The notes: a model not told the origin generated them from the letters alone. Counted from the stretch's first letter, positions 1-6,815 are shown. The stretch is 64,000 bases of DNA from Kaistella flava (ex Peng et al. 2021) (GCF_015191005.1 NZ_CP040442.1:2976001-3040000); one strand, 5' to 3'. Made by a program: numbers and translations.

Positions 1-277
1 ATCAGTTGACTTTAAAGAATTGTTCATCGCTGGTGCGCAAATCATTGATGTGAGAACTCCCGCTGAATTTAGCAACGGTCATATCAAACAATCCAAAAAT
101 ATTCCTTTGCAGCAACTTCAAAGTGAGATGAAAAAACTCGATTTGAAAAAACCGATTATTACCTGCTGTGCCAGTGGAATGAGAAGTGCTTCTGCGAAAT
201 CGATTCTTCAGCAAAATGGGTTCGAAGTGTATAATGGAGGCGGTTGGAGTTCGCTTCAAAGCAAACTAAACAAATGA
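1..277 (+). CDS. Rhodanese-domain protein, 5' end outside the window
   Basis: The reading frame is open from base 2 and enters from outside the window, so only the C-terminal 91 or so residues are visible. It contains a DVRTPAEF segment and a CCASGMRS loop. The second Cys of that loop is followed by xxGxR, as in the catalytic loop of rhodanese sulfurtransferases, which carry sulfur as a cysteine persulfide. The stop overlaps the start of the next gene (ATGA), and a thioredoxin follows, so a small thiol/sulfur-handling operon is likely. The family assignment is firm. The substrate and full domain architecture cannot be seen. Confidence 0.9.
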   Translation, partial: SVDFKELFIAGAQIIDVRTPAEFSNGHIKQSKNIPLQQLQSEMKKLDLKKPIITCCASGMRSASAKSILQQNGFEVYNGGGWSSLQSKLNK

Positions 278-480
278 AAAATTTATTTAAAACCTGGACG
301 TTAAACAGATTTCTTTATTTGGCTGCTGGAATATTTTTTGTACTCATCGCAACAAATGATCGCGTTTGGTTTATGATTCCGTTTGGATTATATTTCATTG
401 CGATGGCAATATTTAAATTTGGCTGTGCTGGTGGTGCTTGTCAAATTCCCTTAAAAAAGAAAGAAGAACATTCAAACTAA
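274..480 (+). CDS. Small two-helix membrane protein in the rhodanese operon
   Basis: This 68-residue protein starts at an ATG that overlaps the rhodanese stop codon (ATGA), which favours it over the longer TTG-initiated frame at 244. It has two hydrophobic segments at about residues 13-28 and 32-48. A short Cys-containing tail (GCAGGACQIP) and a Lys-rich C-terminus follow. It resembles the small membrane proteins or domains (YgaP-like, DUF2892-like) often paired with rhodaneses, but that link is inferred from context and hydropathy. The CxxxxC pair could be redox active or bind metal; this is speculative. Confidence 0.75.
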   Translation: MKNLFKTWTLNRFLYLAAGIFFVLIATNDRVWFMIPFGLYFIAMAIFKFGCAGGACQIPLKKKEEHSN

Positions 481-522
481 AGTTTTAGTTGAGTAATATT
501 AAGAACTATTTAATTTAAAGTA

Positions 523-825
523 ATGTCACAAAAATTTAAAGAACTTATAGATTCAGAACGTCCAGTACTTATTGATTTTTTTGCAACTTGGTGTGGACCA
601 TGCAAAGTGCAATCTTCTGTTTTGAATACTGTGAAAGAGAATGTCGGCGATATGGCCAGAATCGTAAAAATTGATATTGATCAATTCCCTTCGATAGCAT
701 CAGAATACGGCGTTCGTGGAGTTCCCACTTTAGCCGTTTTCAAAAAAGGAGAAATGCTTTATAAGGAAAGTGGTGTTCATGATGTGAATACATTGACTAA
801 TCTTTTGAAAGGTTTTGCTTCGTAA
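523..825 (+). CDS. Thioredoxin
   Basis: The 100-residue protein is a single thioredoxin fold of standard length. The redox motif WCGPC lies at residues 23-27 and the cis-proline loop GVPT at about 71-74. It reduces disulfides in the cytoplasm; no signal peptide is present. It follows the rhodanese and small membrane gene in the same direction after a 42-bp gap, so it may be co-transcribed and could reduce the rhodanese persulfide. The specific partner is inference. Several thioredoxin paralogues are usual in this group, so it should not be assumed to be the main TrxA. Confidence 0.93.
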   Translation: MSQKFKELIDSERPVLIDFFATWCGPCKVQSSVLNTVKENVGDMARIVKIDIDQFPSIASEYGVRGVPTLAVFKKGEMLYKESGVHDVNTLTNLLKGFAS

Positions 826-831
826 TTATTT

Positions 832-937
832 AAAAAACACAAAGTTTTTTTTTAACACGAATGTCACTAAACTTTTTCACTATGAGACCAATTATTTGTG
901 CAATTGGTGAAATTCATTTGTGTTATTTGTGTTTTTA
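832..937. repeat. Intergenic inverted repeat between convergent genes
   Basis: Two arms face each other. AAAAACACAAA at 833-843 pairs with TTTGTGTTTTT at 926-936, and TAACACGAAT at 853-862 pairs with ATTTGTGTTA at 916-925. An inner hairpin (ACCAATT at 87-93 of the 800s, AATTGGT at 902-908) sits inside. The element fills the gap between the thioredoxin and the convergent nitrilase gene and could end transcription in both directions. A related sequence occurs near 53921-53967, so it may belong to a dispersed intergenic repeat family. Confidence 0.6.
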
Positions 938-941
938 AAAT

Positions 942-1700
942 TTATTTTAATTCAAATTCATCACGATCTGAAAGAAAAGGAAATTTCGTTCTAAATTTCT
1001 CCAGCTTTTCGGCTTCAAAAACAGCAGAAACAATATTGTTATTTGTCGATGAGGTTTCGGTTCCATCAGCGAAATAACAGTAAGAGCTTTCAGGATATTC
1101 CAAATCATTACCATCAATTCCGATTCTATTTAAACCAAAAACGTAGGCTTGATTTTCAATGGCTCTGGCTTTTAATAAAGTTTGCCAAGCGTCAATTCTA
1201 CTTTTAGGCCAGTTGGCAACATATAAAATCGCATCATAATCTCCATTGTTTCTGGAGAAAATTGGAAAACGTAAATCATAGCAAACTTGCAGTAAGATTC
1301 GCCAACCTTTATAGTTGACAATCACTCTTTCTTTCCCCGGGCTGTATTTCTTATCTTCACCAGAATAAGAAAAAAGATGTCTTTTATCGTAGAAAGAATA
1401 ATCTCCATTAGGTTCTACAAAATAAAATCGATTGAGAAAATGTTCACCTTCACAAACAGAAGCGCTTCCGCAAACGACAGTGTTCTTTTCTTTTGCGAAT
1501 TTTTTCATCCATTCTAAAGTTTCTTCATTTCGATCGGCAATTTCTTCTGGCTTCATATAAAAGCCAGTTGAGAACATTTCTGGAAGAATAAATAAATCTG
1601 CTGCTATTTCTGTGAAAGCGAATTCGATTTGGTTGAAATTTTCACTTTTGTTTTTCCAGGTGATATTTAAATTTAAACCGCTAACTCTTAAATCGTTCAT
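942..1700 (-). CDS. Nitrilase-superfamily amidase (omega-amidase type)
   Basis: I place the start at the ATG at 1700, giving 252 residues beginning MNDLRVSG, because the upstream extension is poor in family features. The nitrilase triad is visible: Glu41 (LPEMFS), Lys106 (YDKRH) and Cys140 (LQVCYDLRF). Length and motifs fit the YafV/NIT2 group, which hydrolyses alpha-keto omega-amides such as 2-oxoglutaramate and 2-oxosuccinamate, or repairs deaminated glutathione. Superfamily membership is certain; the exact substrate is inferred from the resemblance. It is convergent with the thioredoxin gene. Confidence 0.88.
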   Translation of the reverse strand: MNDLRVSGLNLNITWKNKSENFNQIEFAFTEIAADLFILPEMFSTGFYMKPEEIADRNEETLEWMKKFAKEKNTVVCGSASVCEGEHFLNRFYFVEPNGDYSFYDKRHLFSYSGEDKKYSPGKERVIVNYKGWRILLQVCYDLRFPIFSRNNGDYDAILYVANWPKSRIDAWQTLLKARAIENQAYVFGLNRIGIDGNDLEYPESSYCYFADGTETSSTNNNIVSAVFEAEKLEKFRTKFPFLSDRDEFELK

Positions 1701-1830
1701 GATTGTTGTTTTATAAATGGAACTGAAATGTACAATTTTTATCTTAAAAAAAGTTAAGAAAATCATAAAGTGGTCTCATTTTTGAATGGAGAAAAGTATT
1801 ATTATAAATTAACATTAAAACTTTAAAATT

Positions 1831-2274
1831 ATGAAAAAGTATCTTTTAGTATTCTCAATGTTGTTCATCGGACAAATGGCATTTGCACAAGCTTGGCAAG
1901 GTAGAGGAGATCAAAAAATCCAAGTAGGATTAAATGGTTGGGGGTATGGAACTGGGATTACTGCAACTTACGATTATGGTTTATCTAAATTAATCTCTGT
2001 TGGAGCTGGAGCAAATTTCTTTTTTGATCATAGTAACGATAAATATAGAAATGACGATTTTGGAGTTTTTGGTAGATTAAACTTTCACTTACAAGAACCA
2101 TTAGGACTTCCTTCAAACTGGGATATTTATCCAGGTGTTGATTTAGGACTTTTAGGTAAAAGCGGAACGTACTTCGGAGCGCATTTAGGAGTTAGATATT
2201 TCTTCAATAATAATGTTGGTGTTTTCCTTGAAGCAGGTAATAACGGAGCAATTGGTGTTTCTTTCAACTTGTAA
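1831..2274 (+). CDS. Small secreted or outer-membrane protein
   Basis: The 147-residue product has a clear Sec signal peptide ending MAFAQA at about residues 15-21. The rest alternates aromatic, Gly and polar residues in short strands, ending in a phenylalanine-rich strand (GVSFNL), which suggests a small outer-membrane beta-barrel. No enzyme motif is visible. It stands alone, is followed by a terminator, and is oriented away from the nitrilase gene. The function is unknown; the barrel assignment comes from strand pattern only. Confidence 0.75.
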   Translation: MKKYLLVFSMLFIGQMAFAQAWQGRGDQKIQVGLNGWGYGTGITATYDYGLSKLISVGAGANFFFDHSNDKYRNDDFGVFGRLNFHLQEPLGLPSNWDIYPGVDLGLLGKSGTYFGAHLGVRYFFNNNVGVFLEAGNNGAIGVSFNL

Positions 2275-2295
2275 GAAATTCAGACATATAAGACA

Positions 2296-2324
2296 AAAGG
2301 TTCTCATTTTGAGGACCTTTTTTG
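2296..2324 (+). terminator. Rho-independent terminator
   Basis: AAAGGTTCTC at 2296-2305 pairs with GAGGACCTTT at 2311-2320 around a 5-nt loop, with one G-T pair, and is followed by a T run. It lies 21 bp after the stop of the small secreted protein gene. Confidence 0.85.
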
Positions 2325-2355
2325 TTTGGCATACTTTTGAGAATTTGTATCTTCG
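2325..2355 (+). promoter_or_regulatory. Candidate Bacteroidota promoter of rseP
   Basis: TTTG at 2325-2328 and TATCTTCG at 2348-2355 are 19 bp apart, close to the TTTG/TAnnTTTG pattern, and lie 33 bp before the rseP start. The -7 element deviates at one position (TTCG). Confidence 0.5.
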
Positions 2356-2387
2356 CAAATCTTTAAAATAATTTTTAAAAACATTCA

Positions 2388-3725
2388 ATGACATTAATAC
2401 AGTTATTTCAATTTATATTGAGCATCTCAATTCTAGTTGGTCTTCATGAATTGGGACATTTTATTCCCGCTAAACTTTTTAAAGCTAGAGTTGAAAAATT
2501 CTATCTTTTTTTTGACCCGTGGTTTTCTATTGCCAAGAAAAAAATTGGTGATACCGAATACGGAATCGGTTGGTTACCTTTTGGTGGTTATGTAAAAATC
2601 GCCGGAATGGTTGACGAAAGCATGGATACTGAACAGTTAAAACAACCTGCTCAACCTTGGGAATTTCGTAGTAAACCAGCTTGGCAACGTCTAATCATTA
2701 TGATGGGTGGAGTTACCGTTAACTTTTTCCTAGCTTGGTTCATCTATTCTTCTTTAAGTTATTTTAAAGGGGAAACGTATCACGATAATGCTAAGTTTGA
2801 AAATGGAATTTCCGTTTCGACTGCTGGTCAAAAAATGGGTTTAAAGAATGGAGATAAAATTCTAAAAATCGATGGTAAGCCTGCTGAAAGAATGGAAACT
2901 TCTACTATTAATATGCTTTTTGCTAATCATGTAACTGTTTTAAGAGACGGCAAAGAAGTTACTTTCCCAGTAAATGAAGATGGTGTAGCTGAGGTATTGG
3001 CAGAGAATGAAGCTAAAATGTATTTCGGGCCACGTGCTCCTGTTGTACTTGATAGTCTTTTCCCAAATGGTGCTGCTAAAGCTGGAGGGTTATTAAAAGG
3101 CGATAGAATCGTTGGAGTTGATGGAAAATCGGTTAATTTCTTCGATCAATTAGCACCAGAGCTTTCTCAGCATAAAAACCAAGATATCGTTTTAGACATT
3201 GAAAGAAACAATACTCCGGAAAAGATTAATGTTAAAGTTGATAAAGACGGAAAGCTTGGTTTTGCAATCGATTCATCAATTGCTCAGAAAGAATTTGAAA
3301 AAACACAGGTTACCAAACAATATTCGGTTTTGGGAGCAATTCCAAGAGGTCTAACAAGAACGATTGATGTTTTGACCATGCAGATCAAACAGTTTAAAAT
3401 TGTTTTCAACACCAAAACGCAAGGTTATAAAAAAGTTTCAGGACCAATTGGAATTATCAAACAAATGCCAAAAGAGGTGAACTGGGAGTTTTTCTGGAGC
3501 TTTACGGCGATGTTCTCGATTTGGTTGGCATTCCTTAATTTAATTCCTATTCCGGGATTAGATGGTGGTCACGTAGTTTTCACGCTTTGGGAAATGATTA
3601 CTGGAAAACCGGTTCCTCAGAAAGTTTTAGAAAACGCACAAATGATTGGGGTGATTTTCCTAATGGGATTGATGGTTATCATCTTCGGAAACGATATATT
3701 AAAATGGATTACCGGAAAATTTTAA
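2388..3725 (+). CDS. rseP: RIP metalloprotease RseP
   Basis: The 445-residue site-2-protease homologue has the zinc motif HELGH at residues 20-24 in the first membrane helix and the second active-site motif LDGGH at about 391-395. Two PDZ-like regions lie between, near residues 130-200 and 225-300. It cleaves membrane-embedded substrates such as anti-sigma factors and signal-peptide remnants. Length and domain order are standard. It has its own predicted promoter and is followed by the tRNA-Asn island. The identification is firm; its substrates here are unknown. Confidence 0.97.
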   Translation: MTLIQLFQFILSISILVGLHELGHFIPAKLFKARVEKFYLFFDPWFSIAKKKIGDTEYGIGWLPFGGYVKIAGMVDESMDTEQLKQPAQPWEFRSKPAWQRLIIMMGGVTVNFFLAWFIYSSLSYFKGETYHDNAKFENGISVSTAGQKMGLKNGDKILKIDGKPAERMETSTINMLFANHVTVLRDGKEVTFPVNEDGVAEVLAENEAKMYFGPRAPVVLDSLFPNGAAKAGGLLKGDRIVGVDGKSVNFFDQLAPELSQHKNQDIVLDIERNNTPEKINVKVDKDGKLGFAIDSSIAQKEFEKTQVTKQYSVLGAIPRGLTRTIDVLTMQIKQFKIVFNTKTQGYKKVSGPIGIIKQMPKEVNWEFFWSFTAMFSIWLAFLNLIPIPGLDGGHVVFTLWEMITGKPVPQKVLENAQMIGVIFLMGLMVIIFGNDILKWITGKF

Positions 3726-3743
3726 AATATTCTCTAAATTTTT

Positions 3744-3773
3744 TTGGTAGGTAAAAAAAAGTTTCTATATTTG
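3744..3773 (+). promoter_or_regulatory. Promoter of tRNA-Asn copy 1
   Basis: TTG at 3744-3746 and TATATTTG at 3766-3773 are 19 bp apart, a strong match to the Bacteroidota vegetative promoter. The expected start point is about 23 nt before the mature tRNA. Confidence 0.75.
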
Positions 3774-3799
3774 CACACGCTTAAAGCAAAGAGCGATAC

Positions 3800-3873
3800 T
3801 CCTCTTTAGCTCAGTTGGTTAGAGCATCTGACTGTTAATCAGAGGGTCCTTGGTTCGAGCCCAAGAAGAGGAG
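3800..3873 (+). tRNA. tRNA-Asn (GTT), copy 1
   Basis: The 74-nt cloverleaf has acceptor arms TCCTCTT (3800-3806) and AAGAGGA (3866-3872) and a D-arm with AGCTCAGTTGGTTAGAGC. The anticodon stem TCTGA/TCAGA carries loop CTGTTAA with anticodon GTT. The T-arm contains GGTTCGAGCC. The discriminator is G. No CCA is encoded. An identical mature sequence recurs at 5827-5900. Confidence 0.98.
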
Positions 3874-3874
3874 C

Positions 3875-3905
3875 AAAACCATCACAGAAATGTGATGGTT
3901 TTTTT
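3875..3905 (+). terminator. Terminator of tRNA-Asn copy 1
   Basis: AAAACCATCACA at 3875-3886 pairs perfectly with TGTGATGGTTTT at 3891-3902 around a GAAA tetraloop, followed by T residues. It starts 2 nt after the tRNA. Confidence 0.92.
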
Positions 3906-3992
3906 GTGTTTATACTTGTGAATATTAAATTGTTTACTTTTGAAAGTCAGTAATTTAGAAGATTATTCAGGATCAGTATCAAAAGTTGGGGA

Positions 3993-4980
3993 CTAAGCAA
4001 AAAGTTTAGATAATCTAAACAAGAAAAATGTTTTGTCTTTTACACCTCGAAGTTGTAATCTGAAGTTTTTTATTTTCGCATTAAAAGATTCTGCAGAAGC
4101 ATTTGTGCTTCTCTGATCAAAATAATTGAGAATATCATTGTAATGATTCATAATGGTTTTCATGAGTACTGAAAATGATTTAAAGCCCGATTCTTCTACC
4201 TTTTTGAACCAATGTGCTAATTTGAGCATTGCGACGGACTTTTGAATATTTTGATTGTAAATTTTTCTCAGCCCATCAGATAAATGATAGGATTTTTCTA
4301 AGTCGGGATAGTGCGAGAATAATATGTCCGCTCTTTGGTTTTGGCTTGGTGTCCACTTTTCTTTGGTTTTGTAGAGTAAATATCGGCTCCTTGCCAAGAG
4401 TTGCTTTCTGGTATCACCATTTTCAAAAACTTCAATTTCCGGCTTCTTCTTTCTCTCTTTTGCCTCGGTTAGTAAAGTGTTTTCCAAATCAATGGCTTCC
4501 CATCGATGTTGTATTCTGAGGTTCTGCAATGCTTCTGTGGCGAGCTTTTGAACATGAAAGCGGTCAATAACCTGCACGGCATTGGGGAAACATCTTTTAG
4601 CAATGAGTTTCATTGAACCTGCCATATCGAGTGTGATCTCTTTAACTTTCTGTCGGAGTTTTCTGCTGATTTTCAGAATTTGTTCAATGACTTTATCACT
4701 CTGAGTTCCTTTAATAATGGCTACGATACTTCCTTTTCTGCCCTTTGCTTTTTTGGAGGTAAGAACAGTGTACAATTCCCCGTCAGAAAGAGCGACTTCA
4801 TCTAAAGAAAGCTGGTCAGAGAGGTTTTCAGAATATAAGATCCAGTCTGCAGCATGTTCTTTCTGATCCTAATCTTTAAAGTCGCTAATGCTTTTTTTAT
4901 ATTGTCGTTGAAATTTTCTTCCATTCACGCCATACATTTCTGCGATGGTTTTACAAGGAAGTGCTTTAGTATCGGCTGAT
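3993..4980 (-). pseudogene. ISL3 transposase catalytic part, interrupted by a stop codon
   Basis: The frame from about 4980 to 3993 encodes the catalytic core of an ISL3-type DDE transposase. Visible blocks are SLDEVALSDGELY, LDMAGS, VIDRFHVQKL and NASAESFNAKIK, which supply the conserved acidic residues. An in-frame TAG at 4869-4871 sits where the context (D-stop-DQKEHAADW) suggests an original Trp codon. The frame is also +1 relative to the upstream N-terminal ORF, with the junction at an A8 run (4980-4987). The piece downstream of the TAG is open for 260 codons from 4775. Activity is unlikely without suppression of the TAG. Confidence 0.88.
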
Positions 4981-5319
4981 TTTTTTTAAGAACTCTGCAA
5001 AATCCTGTGTCATGCGAGTTCCTTTAGCGATGAGATTCCAATCTCTTTGAATAATGTCTCCCGATTTCACATCTGTCCATCTTCGGCGTTTGATATGGAG
5101 TTTTACAGACTTTCCACGCAGCTGAAAATCATCTACCGTTATTTCGGGCAGAAAACCCTTTGATTGCAAAGTAAGGGACGTAAATTCTTTGGGAATCGTA
5201 TTTTTTTCTTCAAAATAAAGATGCACAACTTTATTTATTTCTTCAAATTTCACAATTTCAAAATGATCAATTAAAAATTCAGGTAGTAAAAATTTGAGAA
5301 CTTCTGTTTCGTTTAGCAT
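4966..5319 (-). CDS. ISL3/ISAon1-type transposase N-terminal region protein
   Basis: The 117-residue frame starts at the ATG at 5319. It corresponds to the short N-terminal protein seen in two-frame ISAon1-like elements, with a basic segment around residues 70-80 (KLHIKRRRW). It ends just after an A8 run (4980-4987 on the complement). A gain or loss of bases there would join it to the catalytic frame in +1. In related elements such frames are annotated separately; fusion by slippage or frameshifting is an inference. The protein alone has no catalytic residues. Confidence 0.8.
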   Translation of the reverse strand: MLNETEVLKFLLPEFLIDHFEIVKFEEINKVVHLYFEEKNTIPKEFTSLTLQSKGFLPEITVDDFQLRGKSVKLHIKRRRWTDVKSGDIIQRDWNLIAKGTRMTQDFAEFLKKISRY

Positions 5320-5380
5320 CTAACAAAATTATCAAATTTATTCTTTCTCCCCAAGTTTTGAGATTGATCCATTATTCACA

Positions 5381-5693
5381 ATGAAAAAATATTTTATTTA
5401 CATATTATATTCGTCGAATTCACATATTTATTACGTTGGATATACATTCTAATGTTAAGAAACGTGTTGATGAGCATAATGAATCAGATAAAAATACGTT
5501 CACCTCAAAACATAGACCTTGGGTTCTAAAAGGCTATTTTGGTGTTAATGGCACTGAGGCTAATGCGATAGGAATTGAAAAATTTATAAAGAAACAAAAG
5601 TCATCAAAGTTTATTGAGAGGCTTCTTGAAGAAGAAACTGTTTTTTCTGATGTATTAGCCCAGTTGGTTAGAGTCCCGAAGCTTCGGGATTAA
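5381..5693 (+). pseudogene. GIY-YIG nuclease pseudogene 1, ending in tRNA-derived sequence
   Basis: The ATG at 5381 opens a frame (MKKYFIYILYSS...YYVGYT) with the Y-I-L and Y-V-G parts of a GIY-YIG domain. A single extra A (ACATTCTAAT versus ACTTCTAAT in the sister copy) then causes a stop. After correcting that base the frame continues with KKRVDEHN and GIEKFIKK, giving about 103 residues with the expected Arg and Glu. The last 13 residues (VLAQLVRVPKLRD) are encoded by DNA matching the D-arm of tRNA-Asn plus a palindrome. An ISL3 element lies 10 bp before the start. The sister copy is at 5999-6309. Confidence 0.85.
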
Positions 5694-5728
5694 TCAGAGG
5701 GTTCTTGGTTCGAGCCCAAGAAGAGGAG
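5650..5728 (+). pseudogene. Partial tRNA-Asn copy 1 with palindrome in place of the anticodon arm
   Basis: The sequence matches tRNA-Asn from TTAGC(C/T)CAGTTGGTTAGAG through to the 3' acceptor AAGAGGAG. The 10 nt CATCTGACTG (3' side of the D-arm up to the first anticodon base) are replaced by the 16-nt palindrome TCCCGAAGCTTCGGGA at 5674-5689. The 5' acceptor strand is also lost. It cannot fold as a normal tRNA-Asn. It overlaps the 3' end of GIY-YIG pseudogene 1. Confidence 0.85.
5674..5689. repeat. 16-bp perfect palindrome in the partial tRNA
   Basis: TCCCGAAGCTTCGGGA is a perfect palindrome. It recurs with one change at 6290-6305, and a related form lies in the hairpin at 6355-6371. In-frame it encodes the VPKLR end of the GIY-YIG product. 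Confidence 0.9.
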
Positions 5729-5792
5729 CAAAACCATCATAGAAATGTTGTTCTTTTTTGTTTAAATTCATGGGTAATTAAAAAAAAAATTC

Positions 5793-5800
5793 TATATTTG
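5793..5800 (+). promoter_or_regulatory. Promoter -7 element of tRNA-Asn copy 2
   Basis: TATATTTG at 5793-5800 matches the -7 consensus and sits at the same distance from the tRNA as in copy 1. The -33 region is weaker than in copy 1. The leader (GCTTAAAGCAAAGAGC) is shared with copy 1. Confidence 0.65.
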
Positions 5801-5826
5801 CAGGCGCTTAAAGCAAAGAGCAACAC

Positions 5827-5900
5827 TCCTCTTTAGCTCAGTTGGTTAGAGCATCTGACTGTTAATCAGAGGGTCCTTGGTTCGAGCCCAAGAAGAGGAG
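5827..5900 (+). tRNA. tRNA-Asn (GTT), copy 2
   Basis: The mature 74-nt sequence is identical to the copy at 3800-3873, including acceptor, D-arm, GTT anticodon and T-arm. Leader and trailing terminator are also shared, so this is a duplication of a whole transcription unit rather than of the tRNA alone. Confidence 0.98.
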
Positions 5901-5901
5901 C

Positions 5902-5932
5902 AAAACCATCACAGAAATGTGGTGGTTTTTTT
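5902..5932 (+). terminator. Terminator of tRNA-Asn copy 2
   Basis: AAAACCATCACA (5902-5913), GAAA loop and TGTGGTGGTTTT (5918-5929) followed by T residues. It is the same hairpin as after copy 1, with one G-T pair. Confidence 0.9.
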
Positions 5933-5998
5933 GTGTTTATACTTGTGAATATTAAATTGTTTACTTTTGAAAGTCAGTAATTTAGAAGATTATTCACA

Positions 5999-6309
5999 AT
6001 GAAAAAATATTTTATTTACATATTATATTCGTCGAATTACATATTTATTACGTTGGATATACTTCTAATATTAAGAAACGTGTTGCTGAGCATAATGAAT
6101 CAGATAAAAATACGTTCACCTCAAAACATAGACCTTGGGTTCTAAAAGGCTATTTTGATGTTAATGGCACTGAGGCTAATGCGATAGGAATTGAAAAATT
6201 TATAAAGAAACAAAAGTCATCAAAGTTTATTGAGAGGCTTCTTGAAGAAGAAACTGTTTTTTCTGGTGTATTAGCTCAGTTGGTTAGAGTCCCGAAGCTT
6301 CGGAATTAA
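5999..6309 (+). pseudogene. GIY-YIG nuclease pseudogene 2, ending in tRNA-derived sequence
   Basis: It is nearly identical to pseudogene 1 but broken at a different place: AATTACAT versus AATTCACAT, a one-base deletion around codon 14. The base that breaks copy 1 is correct here (ACTTCTAAT). Each copy therefore shows what the other lost, and an intact ancestor of about 103 codons can be reconstructed. The second half is open and ends VLAQLVRVPKLRN in the D-arm/palindrome sequence. Its upstream flank (TTTAGAAGATTATTCACAATG) is the uninterrupted version of the ISL3 target site. Confidence 0.85.
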
Positions 6310-6344
6310 TCAGAGGGTCCTTGGTTCGAGCCCAAGAAGAGGAG
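6266..6344 (+). pseudogene. Partial tRNA-Asn copy 2 with palindrome
   Basis: The structure is as in the copy at 5650-5728: a D-arm TTAGCTCAGTTGGTTAGAG, the palindrome (TCCCGAAGCTTCGGAA, 6290-6305), then TTAATCAGAGGG and an intact T-arm and 3' acceptor. The 5' acceptor strand is missing. It overlaps the end of GIY-YIG pseudogene 2. Confidence 0.85.
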
Positions 6345-6345
6345 C

Positions 6346-6385
6346 AAAACCATCATCCCGAAACTTCGGGATGGTGGTTTTTTTG
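6346..6385 (+). terminator. Terminator hairpin extended by the CCCGAA/TTCGGG repeat
   Basis: AAACCATCATCCCGAA pairs with TTCGGGATGGTGGTTT, followed by T residues. Relative to the other copies, the ACAGAAATGT apex is replaced by a CCCGAAACTTCGGG hairpin like the palindrome within the partial tRNAs. Confidence 0.82.
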
Positions 6386-6460
6386 TGTTTAAATTTGTTG
6401 TATGTTTTTCTATGTTGTTCTTTTACAATGGGAATTAATAAAATAACAGCATTTTATAAG

Positions 6461-6774
6461 ATGAAAAGTTATTTTATTTGAGTTTTCTTTTCCGCAGGAT
6501 CCCTTGATTTGCTGCTTTGAATATGATTCTAATGTTCATCAATACAGTGCTAAATACCGTGAATCAGGCAAAACTACTTTCACTTCAAAAACTTAGACTT
6601 GGGATTTTAAAGACCTATTTTGTAATTAATGGAATATAGGCTGATGCTGTGAGAATTGAAAAATTTGGAGAGAAACAAAAAACATCAAAGCTTATTGAGG
6701 AGCTACCAGAACAAGAAGCGTCATTTAGTTGCGTTTTAGCGCAGTTCGTTATCGTTCGTAAGCTTTGTGATTGA
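6461..6774 (+). pseudogene. GIY-YIG nuclease pseudogene 3, strongly decayed
   Basis: ATGAAAAGTTATTTTATTTGA at 6461 recalls the start of the other copies but stops at codon 7. From about 6525 a recognisable stretch (DSNVHQYSAKYRESGKTTF.TSK) resembles the middle of the nuclease but contains several stops. The end (VLAQFVIVRKLCD) again lies over tRNA-like DNA. It is much more diverged than copies 1 and 2, so it is an older unit of the same array. Confidence 0.65.
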
Positions 6775-6815
6775 TCGGAAGTTCTTCCCTTTAAATTGAG
6801 GCGTTAGAAAAAAAG
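6735..6815 (+). pseudogene. Decayed partial tRNA-Asn copy 3
   Basis: GCGTTTTAGCGCAGTTCGTTATCGTTCGTAAGC and the following bases align loosely with the D-arm and palindrome positions of copies 1 and 2. A decayed version of the CCATCAT hairpin follows at about 6824-6852. Only its position and partial similarity support the call. Confidence 0.45.

Larger units (their letters stand above)
3970..5370 (-). mobile_element. ISL3-family insertion sequence (ISAon1-like), inactive
   Basis: The element is 1401 bp and bounded by 23-bp imperfect inverted repeats: GGATCAGTATC... at 3970-3992, and its complement ending ...GATTGATCC at 5348-5370. It is flanked by the 8-bp direct repeat ATTATTCA at 3962-3969 and 5371-5378. 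The uninterrupted site, with one ATTATTCA, is preserved in the sister repeat near 5990, so this insertion postdates the duplication or hit one copy only. The 8-bp duplication and the transposase type fit the ISL3 family. It carries a short N-terminal frame and a longer catalytic frame, the latter broken by a stop. It inserted just before the first GIY-YIG pseudogene. Confidence 0.93.

Noticed and set aside
2..259. Minus-strand ORF over the rhodanese gene
   Set aside because: It is antisense to a clear rhodanese domain and has no family features.
4229..4519. Plus-strand ORF of 96 codons in the IS element
   Set aside because: It is antisense to the transposase core, which has clear family motifs.
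4966..4990. Programmed -1 frameshift in the transposase
   Set aside because: The -1 frame ends at a TGA within about 20 codons; the catalytic frame is +1, so slippage or a simple indel fits better.
5650..5728. Partial tRNA copies as functional tRNA genes
   Set aside because: The 5' acceptor strand and the 5' half of the anticodon arm are missing or replaced, so no cloverleaf can form.
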